Shown here piece by piece: positions 1-8,567 of a stretch of 64,000 nucleotides of DNA. Source of the stretch: Sphingobium chlorophenolicum (GTDB taxonomy: Bacteria; Pseudomonadota; Alphaproteobacteria; Sphingomonadales; Sphingomonadaceae). The translations under genes were made by a program, and so were the position numbers. The notes beneath the pieces were generated by a model, which did not search any database, was not told the origin of the DNA, and saw only the letters and a list, made by a program, of their open reading frames with translations. The DNA is taken from positions 62,001 through 126,000 of the forward strand of contig NZ_JFHR01000002.1 of assembly GCF_000722875.1 (NCBI RefSeq), given 5' to 3'. How positions within the stretch are numbered: position 1 is the stretch's first letter; each line of letters begins with the position of its first letter.

Positions 1-2
1 CT

Positions 3-2528
3 TCCGCCTCCTTGCTGTGCTGCATGCTGCTGGCGTCGGTTTCCGCGCCCGCGCTGGCCAGCGCCGCGGCCGATCAGCAGCCTGTCGACACGACCGCCGC
101 CGCCGAAGATGCCGGTCTGGGCACCATCGTCGTCACCGCGACCAAGCGTGAAACCAACCTGCAGGAAACGCCGATCTCCATGGCGGTGATGAGCACCGAG
201 GCGCTCAAGGATCGCCACGTCGCCAGCCTGTACGACCTTGCGGACGGCGCCGTCCCGTCGCTGCGCATCGCTACCTTCGAAGCGCGCCAGTCGGCCCTCA
301 CCATCGGCATTCGCGGCATCGTGCCGCTCGACGCCAACCAGCCTGCCCGCGAACAGGGCGTCGGCATCTATGTCGACGGCGTCTATATGGGCCGCCAGCA
401 CGGCCTGAACGCCGCGCTGTTCGACATCGAGCGCGTCGAAGTGCTGAAGGGCCCGCAGGGCACGCTGTTCGGCCGCAACACCGAAGGTGGCGCGCTCAGC
501 ATCGTCAGCAAGGCGCCGACCGGCGAATGGGGCGGCCGCGTCGAAGCGGGCGCGGGCAATTATGGCGGCCGCACCGCCAACGCCCATATCAACCTGCCCT
601 CCATTGCTGGCTTCTCGATCAAGCTGGACGGCGTGATCCAGCATCAGGACGCCACCACCCGAAACCCGATGGCGGGCCAGGCCGGCTGGAATTATTATAA
701 CCGCAAGGGCGGCCGCGCCGCCGTGCGCTGGCAGCCGACCAGCACCATCACCAACGACTTCGCCTATGATGTGGCGAAGGACGAAAATACGCCCTTCTAC
801 AGCCAGTTGCTGAACTTCGACCCCAATCATTGCGTCAACGGCACGCAGGCTTCGCAGCCGAACTGCAAGCTGCCGGGTACCAACTATACCGATCTGACCG
901 GCGGCCCGGTCAAGCCGCTGCTGCCCGGCGTCGTCGTCAACGGCGACACGCGCATGGGCGTCGCCGACATCGGCGTGCCGCAGCAGGTCAGCGTCGACAA
1001 GACTCACGGCTTCACCAACACGCTGAAGTGGGAAGTCTCGCCGGAGATCGAGCTGCGCTCCATCACCGCATGGCGCGGCGTCGACGCGACCCAGTGGGAC
1101 AATAGCGGCGGCGCGCACCGTCCGCCGCTGGTGAGCCCGTCTATCGGGAGCACCGCCGCCGGTTGCACTACTGCCTCGCCCTGCACCTTCAGCCGCTACA
1201 GCCTTGCCGATCTGCGCCAGCGCCAGTTCAGCCAGGAATTGCAGGCCGTCGGCACCGTGGGCAGCATCGACTATGTCTTGGGCGGCTTCTACTTCAACGA
1301 ACATGTCAGTGACGATGCCGCGACCCCCAGTTCGATGGGCGCGGTCGCCGTCCGCAACTCGGCGGGCGCGATCACAGGTTTCAACTATGTCACCGTCCCC
1401 TTCTGCACCGCGTCCACCCCGGCCTTCGTCGGCTCGGCGGTCAACGGCTGCTCGATCGACCGCGCTTCTGAAGTCTGGTCGAAGAGCTACGCCGCCTATG
1501 GCCAGATTACCTGGAACGCCACCGATGCGCTGCACATCACCGTGGGCGGCCGCTACACGCATGACGATAAGAAGGGCGTCCTGCACTATTCGCGCAACGT
1601 CAACTATGACACGACGCCGCCCGCTCCCAGCGTCGGCTACAAGCCGCTGGACGCCAAGTGGAACCGCTTCAACCCGATGGCGACCGTCGCCTATGACGTC
1701 AGCAACGACGTTCATGTCTACGCCAAATATGCGACCGGCTATCGCGCAGGCGGCGCCAGCTCGCGCACGTCCAACTATCAGGCCTTCAATCCTGAAGACG
1801 TGAAGTCGTATGAAGTCGGTCTGAAGTCGGACTTCTGGAACAATCGTGCCCGCTTCAACCTGGCCGGTTACATCATGGACCGCAAGAACAGCCAGGTCGA
1901 CATCAGCTCTATCCAGTTCGTGGGAAGCAGCAGCTTCAACAATCTGGTCACGATCAACGCGCCCGGCATCACCAAGATCCGCGGCATCGAGGCTGACCTG
2001 ACCGTCGAGCCGATCGACGGGCTGACGCTGAACGCCAGCTATGCCTACACCTATACGAAGATACCGCCGGTGCTGATCACCGCCACGGACTCTGCGGGTC
2101 GCCGCACGGACGTCTATCAGAACTTCTACATCGTGTTCACGCCGCGCAACGCCGCGAGCGGGTCGATCGACTATGCCCTGCCGATCGGCGGCGGCGACAC
2201 GAAGCTGAAGTTCCACTTCGACGGCAATTATTCGCAGGCCACCCAGGCCTTCGACCAGTTCGCCACGAAGAATGACAGTTCGCTGATCTTCAATGGCCGC
2301 ATCTCGCTGGCGGACATCGGCACGGGCAATGGTCACAGCCTGACCCTCAGCCTCTGGGGCCGCAACCTGTTCAACGAGCAATATGTGTTCCGTCGCGACC
2401 CGTCGAACAGCCTGCCGGGCGCTCCGACGAGCAACGTGACGCAGGGCAGCATCGCCAACGTGCTGGGCGATTACGGCAACTTCAACGCGCCGCGCACCTA
2501 CGGCGTGGAAGCCAGCATCAAATTCTGA
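3..2528 (+). CDS. TonB-dependent outer-membrane receptor (5' end outside window)
   Basis: An outer-membrane, ligand-gated beta-barrel receptor energised by TonB-ExbBD; the ligand cannot be read from sequence. The reading frame is open at the left edge. The first visible residues are the hydrophobic end of a signal peptide (CCMLLASVSAPALA), so the true start lies upstream. A TonB-box/plug entry (IVVTATKRE) comes about 40 residues in. The plug signature VEVLKGPQGTLFGRNTEGG lies near residue 150, and a long barrel follows to a C-terminal phenylalanine (ASIKF), the usual sorting end. At more than 838 residues it has normal family length. It is followed directly by a strong bidirectional terminator. 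The iron/steroid/aromatic receptor clades of sphingomonads look like this, but I do not assign a substrate. Confidence 0.93.
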   Translation, partial: SASLLCCMLLASVSAPALASAAADQQPVDTTAAAEDAGLGTIVVTATKRETNLQETPISMAVMSTEALKDRHVASLYDLADGAVPSLRIATFEARQSALTIGIRGIVPLDANQPAREQGVGIYVDGVYMGRQHGLNAALFDIERVEVLKGPQGTLFGRNTEGGALSIVSKAPTGEWGGRVEAGAGNYGGRTANAHINLPSIAGFSIKLDGVIQHQDATTRNPMAGQAGWNYYNRKGGRAAVRWQPTSTITNDFAYDVAKDENTPFYSQLLNFDPNHCVNGTQASQPNCKLPGTNYTDLTGGPVKPLLPGVVVNGDTRMGVADIGVPQQVSVDKTHGFTNTLKWEVSPEIELRSITAWRGVDATQWDNSGGAHRPPLVSPSIGSTAAGCTTASPCTFSRYSLADLRQRQFSQELQAVGTVGSIDYVLGGFYFNEHVSDDAATPSSMGAVAVRNSAGAITGFNYVTVPFCTASTPAFVGSAVNGCSIDRASEVWSKSYAAYGQITWNATDALHITVGGRYTHDDKKGVLHYSRNVNYDTTPPAPSVGYKPLDAKWNRFNPMATVAYDVSNDVHVYAKYATGYRAGGASSRTSNYQAFNPEDVKSYEVGLKSDFWNNRARFNLAGYIMDRKNSQVDISSIQFVGSSSFNNLVTINAPGITKIRGIEADLTVEPIDGLTLNASYAYTYTKIPPVLITATDSAGRRTDVYQNFYIVFTPRNAASGSIDYALPIGGGDTKLKFHFDGNYSQATQAFDQFATKNDSSLIFNGRISLADIGTGNGHSLTLSLWGRNLFNEQYVFRRDPSNSLPGAPTSNVTQGSIANVLGDYGNFNAPRTYGVEASIKF

Positions 2529-2546
2529 TCATCGGAAAAGAGAAAA

Positions 2547-2578
2547 GGGGCTGCGGCGGGCGCCGCAGCCCCTTTTTT
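2547..2578. terminator. Bidirectional Rho-independent terminator
   Basis: A perfect 11-bp stem (GGGGCTGCGGC / GCCGCAGCCCC) with a 4-base loop is followed by six T on the plus strand. The plus-strand bases before it (AAAAGAGAAAA) give a T-rich tract on the minus strand. It can therefore end both the receptor gene (plus) and the SDR gene (minus), which converge here. Confidence 0.9.
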
Positions 2579-2591
2579 CATGCGCGGGAAA

Positions 2592-3341
2592 TTAGGCTTC
2601 GCGAGCGACCTGAAACCCCGCGAAGGACTGGCTGACCGGCATCAACTCGATGCGGTTGAGGTTGAGATGCGCGGGCTGCGTGGCGACCCAGAACAGGGTT
2701 TCCGCAATGTCCTCCGCCGTCATCGGATTGGCGGCATTGTAAAGCGCGTCGGAAGCCGTCTGGCTGCCGGTGCGGACCAGCGTGAATTCGGTTTCGACCA
2801 TGCCCGGCTCGATCGACGTCACGCGGACGCCCGTGCCGTGCAGGTCCGACCTCAGGCCCAGCGAGAATTGGCTGACGAACGCCTTGGTCCCGCCATAGAC
2901 GTTGCCGCCCGCGTAGGGGTAGGTCGCCGCGACCGAACTCAGGTTGATGATCGCGCCCTTCCGCTCGATCAGGCGGGGCAGCAGCTTCTGGGTGATCGTG
3001 ACCAGCCCAGTGATGTTGGTGTCGATCATCTGACGCCATTGGTCCAGATCGGCCTGTTGCGCGGGCGCGGTGCCCAGCGCCAGCCCGGCATTGTTGATCA
3101 GCAGGTCGATATCGGCAAAATCGGTGGGCAGGGCGGCCAGCGCCGCGTCGATGGCCGCTTCGTTGCGCATGTCGAAGCTGACCGCATGCACCTTGTCCGC
3201 GCCCAGTTCCGACACCAGCGCATCCAGCCGTTCGGCGCGGCGTCCGGTGACGATCACCTTCCATCCCGCCGCCGTGAAACGCCGGGCCGCCGCCGCGCCG
3301 ATTCCTGCGGTCGCTCCGGTAATCAGCGCGGTTCCTGCCAT
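2592..3341 (-). CDS. Short-chain dehydrogenase/reductase (YdfG-like)
   Basis: A classical cytoplasmic SDR of 249 residues. It has a Rossmann nucleotide-binding motif (TGATAGIG, residues 9-15), the NNAG motif at 83-86 and the catalytic Ser136 / Tyr149 / Lys153 (YGGTK). Arg34-Arg35 after the second strand suggests NADPH preference. The sequence style (INNAGLALG, SVAATYPYAGGNVYGGTKA) matches the YdfG/serine-3-dehydrogenase subgroup, which reduces 3-hydroxy-acid-type substrates. The actual substrate here is unknown. A purine-rich GAAAGGAT ribosome site precedes the ATG. It is the third gene in a minus-strand run after the debranching-type enzyme, with a 70-base gap, so co-transcription is possible but not shown. 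Confidence 0.88.
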   Translation of the reverse strand: MAGTALITGATAGIGAAAARRFTAAGWKVIVTGRRAERLDALVSELGADKVHAVSFDMRNEAAIDAALAALPTDFADIDLLINNAGLALGTAPAQQADLDQWRQMIDTNITGLVTITQKLLPRLIERKGAIINLSSVAATYPYAGGNVYGGTKAFVSQFSLGLRSDLHGTGVRVTSIEPGMVETEFTLVRTGSQTASDALYNAANPMTAEDIAETLFWVATQPAHLNLNRIELMPVSQSFAGFQVAREA

Positions 3342-3411
3342 GCTCGTTCCATCCTTTCAGCCCAATGGGCCGGGATGTAAGCCTATTTACCGCAATGCCA
3401 AGCGCCAGTTT

Positions 3412-5646
3412 TCAGGCAATGGTCACGACTCGCGCCCGGCCCTTCCGGTCGAGCGGTTTCACCACCACCTTGTCGCCCATCCGGTCGAAGGCGATGTCGA
3501 CCGAAGCGTCCCCCACCCTTAGTCCATAGAGGGTGAGCTGGTCTATGAAACGGGGCAGGGTGGGTTCCTGCAACGAAATCTCGGCGCCGCGGACATCGAA
3601 GCCCAGGCCCAGGCTCGACTGGATCAGCGACAGCGGCGCGGCGGCCGACCATGCCTGCGGGCTGCAAGCGACGGGATAGAAGGTCGGCCCCTGCGCCCGC
3701 CGCCGGGGGAAGCCGCAGAAAAGTTCCGGCAGGCGCATCAGGTCGACATAGGTCGCCGCCGCGAACAGCCCTTCGAATATCTGCGCCGCCTGCGCCCGAT
3801 AGCCGTAGCGGGAGAAGCCAGCCGCGATCAGCGCATTGTCGTGCGGCCAGATGGACCCGTTATGATAGCTCATCGGATTGTAACGCGCCTCGGTCGAGGC
3901 CACGGTCCGAACGCCCCATCCGGAAAAGGAGGCCGGGGCCATCAGCGTGCGCACCACCATGTCGGCCCGCTCTTCCTTCGCGAGTCCGGTGAACAGCACA
4001 TGCCCCGCATTGGACGAGCGGACGCGGCAGGGCCGTTTCTCCCCGTCCAGCGCCAGCACATAGGTGCCGATCCCGGCGTCGAAAAAGGCGGCGTCGAACC
4101 GTTCCCGCAGATCGTCGGCGCGGGCGTGAAAGTGCAGAGCCTTGTCCGGATCGCCCAGCGTGACGAAGATCGCCTCTGCCGCCCGCCAGGCGCCGTAGAC
4201 ATAAGCTTGCACCTCCGCCAGCGCGATTGGCCCCCGCGCTATGCCGCCGTCGGCGTGGAAGACGGAGTCATGACTGTCCTTCCAGCCCTGATTGACCAAT
4301 CCCTGATCGGTTAGCCGTCCATATTCGACGAAGCCGTCGCCGTCGCGGTCGCCATGTTCGTCTATCCATGTCAGCGCCGCCCGGACGTGGGCCAGGATGG
4401 AGGCGATGAAGGCGCTGTCCCCTGTCCGCTCCAGATAGGCCCCCGCCAGCATCACGAACAGGGGCGTGGAATCGATGCTGCCATAATAATGGCGGAACGG
4501 CACTTCGCCCAGTTCCGCCATTTCGCCATGGCGCACTTCGTGCAGGATCTTGCCCGGCTCTGCATCGGCGGCGGCGTTGAACTCTGTCGCCTGATGCGCG
4601 GCAAGATAGCCCAGAACGCCCCGGCTGATCGCCGGGTCCAGCCAGAGCGTCTCCAGCGCGGTGATGATCGCGTCGCGCCCGAACACCGTGCTGAACCAGG
4701 GAATGCCCGCATAGGGATAGGGGCCATATTCGGTGTCGGTCGACAACATGGTGATGTCCGCCACGGACCGCCGCGCAACTTCATTGAACAGTGAGTTGGA
4801 GGATCGCACTGTCGCCCCGCGCGACCGTGCCAGCTTCAGAGCCTGCATCGATTCCCGAAGGGTCTTCAGGAAATGCTTGGACAGTTCGCCCGTGGGCTGT
4901 TCGCTGGGCTGGCAGCATATCAGCAGGTAGATGGTGCGCCGTTCGCCCGGCGGCACCGTCACTTCGAAACGGGCCTGGCTCTCGGTCAGGGACTGGGGGA
5001 CGGGGTCGAAGCGCAGCAGCGTTTCCCGCCGCCTGGCGTCCCGCCCGTCATAGCCCAGCAGCACCCTGTCCGCGCCCACCACAGGCTCCCGCATCGCGCC
5101 GCGGCGCAGCCGGGTCATGCCGCGTATCTCGAACAGGTCGGCGAAATCGGCGGCGAAGCCGATATTCACGGTGATCGTGCGGATGTCCGTATCGAAATTG
5201 CGGATGGTGATCCGCTCATGCACGGCCCCTTCCCACAGGAAGCGGGTGCGGCGCAGGTGGATCAGGTCATGTTCCACCGACACCCGGTCGTCCCCTCCCG
5301 TGAAGTCGGGATTGGTAAGGTCGCAGGTCAGCATCGCATTGTCGTCGCGCAGCCCGGAACTTAGCAGGATGGGCCGCGTGTTGTTGATGGTGAGGTAAAG
5401 ATGGGAAAGGTGCCGGGTGTCGCGGTGATACAGCCCCTCCGGACTGCCCGGTCCGGCGATGGCGTCGCCGCTATGGTCGAACACGGCGAAGCTGTCCCCA
5501 TGTTTCAGCGTCCGGGGGCGCCGCTCATGCAGGGACGCCGTGGCGGGGATGAAGAACTGGGTCTGCGCCTGCGACAGGGCCTGTCCGGCGTTGACGTTCT
5601 GGACCGAAGGGCTGGGATTTTCGGGCTGCAACTGGCTTGCCGTCAT
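3412..5646 (-). CDS. Amylo-alpha-1,6-glucosidase / glycogen-debranching-like protein
   Basis: 744 residues with the two-domain plan of bacterial amylo-alpha-1,6-glucosidase-like proteins. The N-terminal beta-rich domain (about 35-240) carries GLYHRDTRHLSHLYL. The C-terminal six-hairpin toroid (about 290-720) carries PWFSTVFGRDAIITALE, IDSTPLFVMLAGAY and YHNGSIWPHDNALIAAGF, which hold the acidic residues typical of this glucosidase fold. Family members are annotated as releasing alpha-1,6-linked glucose, but many are uncharacterised. No other glycogen gene (glgA, glgB, glgC) is nearby, and no clear signal peptide is visible. A strong AGGAAAGGAG ribosome site fixes the ATG. It follows the GT4 gene by 14 bases, so the two form an operon and probably act on the same glycan or glucoside. 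Confidence 0.87.
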   Translation of the reverse strand: MTASQLQPENPSPSVQNVNAGQALSQAQTQFFIPATASLHERRPRTLKHGDSFAVFDHSGDAIAGPGSPEGLYHRDTRHLSHLYLTINNTRPILLSSGLRDDNAMLTCDLTNPDFTGGDDRVSVEHDLIHLRRTRFLWEGAVHERITIRNFDTDIRTITVNIGFAADFADLFEIRGMTRLRRGAMREPVVGADRVLLGYDGRDARRRETLLRFDPVPQSLTESQARFEVTVPPGERRTIYLLICCQPSEQPTGELSKHFLKTLRESMQALKLARSRGATVRSSNSLFNEVARRSVADITMLSTDTEYGPYPYAGIPWFSTVFGRDAIITALETLWLDPAISRGVLGYLAAHQATEFNAAADAEPGKILHEVRHGEMAELGEVPFRHYYGSIDSTPLFVMLAGAYLERTGDSAFIASILAHVRAALTWIDEHGDRDGDGFVEYGRLTDQGLVNQGWKDSHDSVFHADGGIARGPIALAEVQAYVYGAWRAAEAIFVTLGDPDKALHFHARADDLRERFDAAFFDAGIGTYVLALDGEKRPCRVRSSNAGHVLFTGLAKEERADMVVRTLMAPASFSGWGVRTVASTEARYNPMSYHNGSIWPHDNALIAAGFSRYGYRAQAAQIFEGLFAAATYVDLMRLPELFCGFPRRRAQGPTFYPVACSPQAWSAAAPLSLIQSSLGLGFDVRGAEISLQEPTLPRFIDQLTLYGLRVGDASVDIAFDRMGDKVVVKPLDRKGRARVVTIA

Positions 5647-5660
5647 GCGCCTCTCCTTTC

Positions 5661-6755
5661 CTAACCGACGACCTGAAGTTCCGCGCCTTTCCCGCGCAGC
5701 CTGCGCAGCATGGCGGCTTCGGTCCGCGCACCGGGAAGGTCATGATAGAGTTGGACATAATCCGCCGCCATCCGTTCCGCCGTGAAGCGTGCGTCAAAGG
5801 CGGCGCGCACCATCCGGCGGTCCAGTTCGTGCAGGCGGCGGACGGCCTGCACCGCCTCGTCCTCGCTTTCGACGATGAAACCCGACACGCCATGGTCGAT
5901 CACTTCCGGCACCGATCCGCAGCGGAAGGCGACGACCGGAGTGGCGCAGGCCATGGCCTCTATCATCACCAGCCCGAAGGGTTCCGGCCAGTCGATGGGA
6001 AAGAGCAGGGCGGCCGCCCGACCCAGAAATTCGGCCTTCTGCGCTTCGTTGATCTCTCCGATATAGTCGATATTCGGGTACCGCTCGACCAGCGGGGCGA
6101 TCTCCTGTTCCCAATAGAGCCGGTCCACCGCGTCGATCTTCGCCGCTATGCGCAGCGGCATGCCGGTTCTCGCAGCGATGCGGATCGCCCGGTCGGGTCG
6201 CTTTTCGGGGGAAATGCGCCCCAGAAAGGCCAGATAGCCGTCGCTGGGGCCGGTACGGCCCGGCAGCAGGTTGGCGGGCAGGCCGTGATGGATCGTCCCG
6301 GCCCAGTTGACCGGCGGCATCGGCAGCCGCTGATGGTCGGAGATCGACACCAGGCTATGATCGGAAAAGGCGCGGTAGAAGGCGGGCAGGTCCGGCAGGT
6401 CCAGCCGCCCGTGCAGCGTGGTCACGCAGCGTCCGATGAAATCCTGCACCAGCGGCATGTGAATGAGGTCGATGTGGAAATGCAGCGCGTCGAACTCGTC
6501 CGCCCGGCGGCGCACCGCGTCCAGCATCATCATATGATAGGGAATGGGATCGCGCACGGCGGGGTTCAGCCGCAGGGCCATTTCCGTCACCGGGACCAGT
6601 TCGGCCCGCGTCATCGAATCGCCGCTGGCGAACAGCGTCACTTCATGGCCCTGGCGGACCAGTTCCTCGGTCAGATAGGAAACGATACGTTCGGTGCCGC
6701 CATAAAGGCGGGGCGGCACGCTTTCGGCAAGCGGGGCGATCTGCGCGATTTTCAT
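5661..6755 (-). CDS. GT4-family glycosyltransferase
   Basis: A cytoplasmic or membrane-associated retaining glycosyltransferase with two Rossmann-like domains (GT-B fold), 364 residues. The N-terminal glycine-rich acceptor loop is LYGGTERIVSYLTEELVRQGH (residues 18-38). The C-terminal donor-binding part has the group-1 signature EPFGLVMIEAMACATPVVA (about 274-292), including the E-x7-E pair, and GRISPEKRPDRAI, the usual start of the donor domain. The donor sugar is probably nucleotide-activated; the acceptor is unknown. It is the first gene of a minus-strand operon with the debranching-type enzyme, a pairing that suggests synthesis and trimming of one glucan or glucosyl solute. Confidence 0.88.
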   Translation of the reverse strand: MKIAQIAPLAESVPPRLYGGTERIVSYLTEELVRQGHEVTLFASGDSMTRAELVPVTEMALRLNPAVRDPIPYHMMMLDAVRRRADEFDALHFHIDLIHMPLVQDFIGRCVTTLHGRLDLPDLPAFYRAFSDHSLVSISDHQRLPMPPVNWAGTIHHGLPANLLPGRTGPSDGYLAFLGRISPEKRPDRAIRIAARTGMPLRIAAKIDAVDRLYWEQEIAPLVERYPNIDYIGEINEAQKAEFLGRAAALLFPIDWPEPFGLVMIEAMACATPVVAFRCGSVPEVIDHGVSGFIVESEDEAVQAVRRLHELDRRMVRAAFDARFTAERMAADYVQLYHDLPGARTEAAMLRRLRGKGAELQVVG

Positions 6756-7248
6756 GGCCGGACATTCCTCTCGATGGTCGCGCCGTCACCGATCCCCCGA
6801 CCAGCCGGCGGGCGCCCTCGTTAAAAGCGTGAAAGCCGCGCAAGTTGCATGACGATTGCAGTCGCATGATGATTGGCCGGATAGCGCGCATGATTGGGTT
6901 GTTAGCCGTCATTCCCCCTCCCGCAGGCGTTCAAACGAGGCGCGTGACTCGTTTGAAGGGTTAGCGGGTGGGCTGGCGCGACATCCGCGTTGTTTGGCAA
7001 TGGCTAGGTCAGAAGCTCGCTTCGCTCGCGCCCACCCCCCGGCCCCTCCCGTCTACGGGAGGGGAGAAGAATGTCCGCTATTGGCCATTTCCCGGCATTT
7101 TCGAATTGTCCAAGCTGCCCATGTGCTGCTCCGATCCCGCATCCGGAAAATGCTTGAGCAACAATTTGTAACATCCGGCAAATTACGGAGACATTCAGCC
7201 TGCCTAAACCCCGACCGACCATTTCCGGTTATCGAGGAGAAGGCCCCC
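6756..7248. other. 493-base divergent intergenic region
   Basis: This lies between the minus-strand GT4 gene and the plus-strand small exported protein. Open frames crossing it show no recognisable protein. It contains a block of hairpins (6914-7064, listed separately). The stretch after that (7065-7248) is less GC-rich than its surroundings, includes CAACAATTTGTAACAT around 7161, and ends in an AGGAGAAGG ribosome site at 7236-7243. The promoters for both flanking genes should lie here, but I cannot place -35/-10 boxes with confidence. Confidence 0.5.
6914..7064. repeat. Composite palindromic (REP-like) element
   Basis: A run of stem-loops. TTCAAACGAG / CTCGTTTGAA is a perfect 10-bp stem at 6930-6957. 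CCCCTCCCGT / ACGGGAGGGG is a perfect 10-bp stem at 7043-7064, preceded by AGCTCGCTTCGCTCGCGCC. The building blocks (C-rich CCCCTCCC ends and a GCTCGCTTCGCTCGC core) resemble the two longer composite elements at 27029 and 59490, but the sequence is not a close copy. It is probably a non-coding repeat, with possible roles in mRNA stability or gyrase/IHF binding. Confidence 0.6.
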
Positions 7249-7701
7249 ATGTTTCTCATTCTCGCTGCCAGCGCGGCGGCTTTGACCGTCGCTACCCCGA
7301 TCCACAGCGCTGAAATCGCCCACGCATCCAACGCCTATCTGGCGAGCTACGAGACGGAATCGACCGTCCGCCTGCGCGAAGTCGAATCCCGTTTCGCCAA
7401 CCGCCCGTCAGTGCCGGTGTGCCGCTGGCAGGCCGAACTGGTCGTGAACCGCGACGTCGCCGCGCAAGGCCACGCCGTTGCCGCCGTCGCCAAGCCGATC
7501 CACCGTTTTGCCCCGCTGTCGGGCAGCCACGCCGGCAACTGCACCGCTGCCCGCGGCCAGATCGAGGCGGAAGTGGCGCGCCATAAGGATGCCCGCTCGG
7601 CCGAGGCAGTCGCCGTCGCGCAGCAGGACCGCGCCGTTCTGGTCAGGGAACTTGACGGCATCCACGCACTGTCCGCGAAGGGCGCCGTAACAGGCGGATG
7701 A
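7249..7701 (+). CDS. Small exported protein of unknown function
   Basis: 150 residues. I do not recognise the family. It starts with a hydrophobic segment (MFLILAASAAALTVATPIHSA) that looks like a Sec signal peptide, so it is probably periplasmic. The mature part is Ala/Val/Arg-rich, has two cysteines (PVCRW and AGNCTAA) that could form a disulfide, and ends in a helical, charged region (IEAEVARHKDARSAEAVAVA, then VRELDGI). The start is set by AGGAGAAGG just upstream of ATG 7249; longer frames upstream run through a repeat and are unlikely. Its stop overlaps the start of the next gene (ATGA at 7698), so it is translationally coupled to the orphan response regulator and may be functionally tied to it. 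Confidence 0.65.
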   Translation: MFLILAASAAALTVATPIHSAEIAHASNAYLASYETESTVRLREVESRFANRPSVPVCRWQAELVVNRDVAAQGHAVAAVAKPIHRFAPLSGSHAGNCTAARGQIEAEVARHKDARSAEAVAVAQQDRAVLVRELDGIHALSAKGAVTGG

Positions 7702-8408
7702 GTCCACCGCTGATATTGATAGCGGAGGCCCAGCAGGAGGTGCGCCATGAGGTGCGCCAATCGCTGGAGGAGAGCGGGTTTCGCGCCCTCTCCGCCGCCT
7801 CCGCCAGCGACATCTGGGATGCGATCGACAGCATGGCCGTGGGCGCGGTCGTGCTGGACGCCGCGCTGCGCGGGCCGGACGGCATGGATTTGTGTCGCGA
7901 CGTCCGGGAACGCAGCGACGTGCCGATCATCCTGGTCGGCGCCAACAGCAGCGAGGTCGACCGGGTGGTCGGGCTGGAGCTGGGCGCCGACGATTATATG
8001 GCGAAACCCTATTCCATCCGCGAGTTGGCCGCCCGGCTGCGCGCAGTGCTGCGCCGCAGCCGCAACGAACGCGCATTGGGCCAGCACCGCCCGGCGGAGG
8101 CGCGCTTCGACGGCTGGGTGGTCAATTCCTCCCGGCGGGAAGTGCTCGATCCCGATGGCGTGCAGGTCGACCTGACCGCGGCTGAATTTTCGCTGCTGCT
8201 CGCATTGCTCGACCATGCGCAGGTGGTGATCGCCCGGTCGCGCCTGATGGAACTGGCCGGGGTGCGCGACACGCCGTCCTCCGACCGCAGCGTTGACGTG
8301 CTGGTCAGCCGACTGCGGCGCAAGCTCAGCCATGGCGGACGGCCCGCGCCCATCGTCACGGTGCGGGGCGGGGGATATATGTTCAGCGCCGTGGTCGACC
8401 GGCGTTAG
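7698..8408 (+). CDS. OmpR-family response regulator with degenerate receiver (orphan)
   Basis: 236 residues: a receiver domain (about 5-120) and a winged-helix DNA-binding domain (about 135-232, with SSDRSVDVLVSRLRRKL and VRGGGYMF). The receiver keeps the phospho-acceptor Asp54 and Lys103. Compared position by position with the paralogue at 12072, the acidic pocket Glu10-Asp11 has become Glu10-Ala11, and the conserved Ser/Thr at position 81 is Gly. Both changes should weaken Mg2+ binding and phosphorylation-dependent switching. No histidine kinase lies next to it. Regulators with such receivers often work without phosphorylation or are controlled by ligands or partners. It is coupled by ATGA overlap to the exported protein and sits upstream of the carbonic anhydrase/SulP pair, which may be a target. 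Confidence 0.88.
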   Translation: MSPPLILIAEAQQEVRHEVRQSLEESGFRALSAASASDIWDAIDSMAVGAVVLDAALRGPDGMDLCRDVRERSDVPIILVGANSSEVDRVVGLELGADDYMAKPYSIRELAARLRAVLRRSRNERALGQHRPAEARFDGWVVNSSRREVLDPDGVQVDLTAAEFSLLLALLDHAQVVIARSRLMELAGVRDTPSSDRSVDVLVSRLRRKLSHGGRPAPIVTVRGGGYMFSAVVDRR

Positions 8409-8443
8409 GCTGTAGCGACACCGGTCAAGCGCATGACCGAACT

Positions 8444-8455
8444 GGAAAATTTTCC
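8444..8455. promoter_or_regulatory. Perfect 12-bp palindrome upstream of carbonic anhydrase gene
   Basis: GGAAAATTTTCC is a perfect palindrome in an otherwise GC-rich region, and most of the flank also matches (CTGGAAAATTTTCCGG). It lies 36 bases after the orphan regulator gene and about 113 bases before the carbonic anhydrase start. That is a sensible place for an operator or an AT-rich upstream promoter element. No binding protein can be assigned from sequence. Confidence 0.4.
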
Positions 8456-8567
8456 GGACACATTATTTAACAAAACTGCTGCGCCGCAGCAAAACCGCGT
8501 CCCTATCCTTCATAGTCAAGGCCGGTCTGCCCCCTGACCGGCCATCAGACAAGAAGGATGCAATGAC

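Noticed and set aside
6856-7248. N-terminal extension of the small exported protein
   Set aside because: It runs through the hairpin repeat and lacks family features; a good ribosome site and signal peptide fit the start at 7249.
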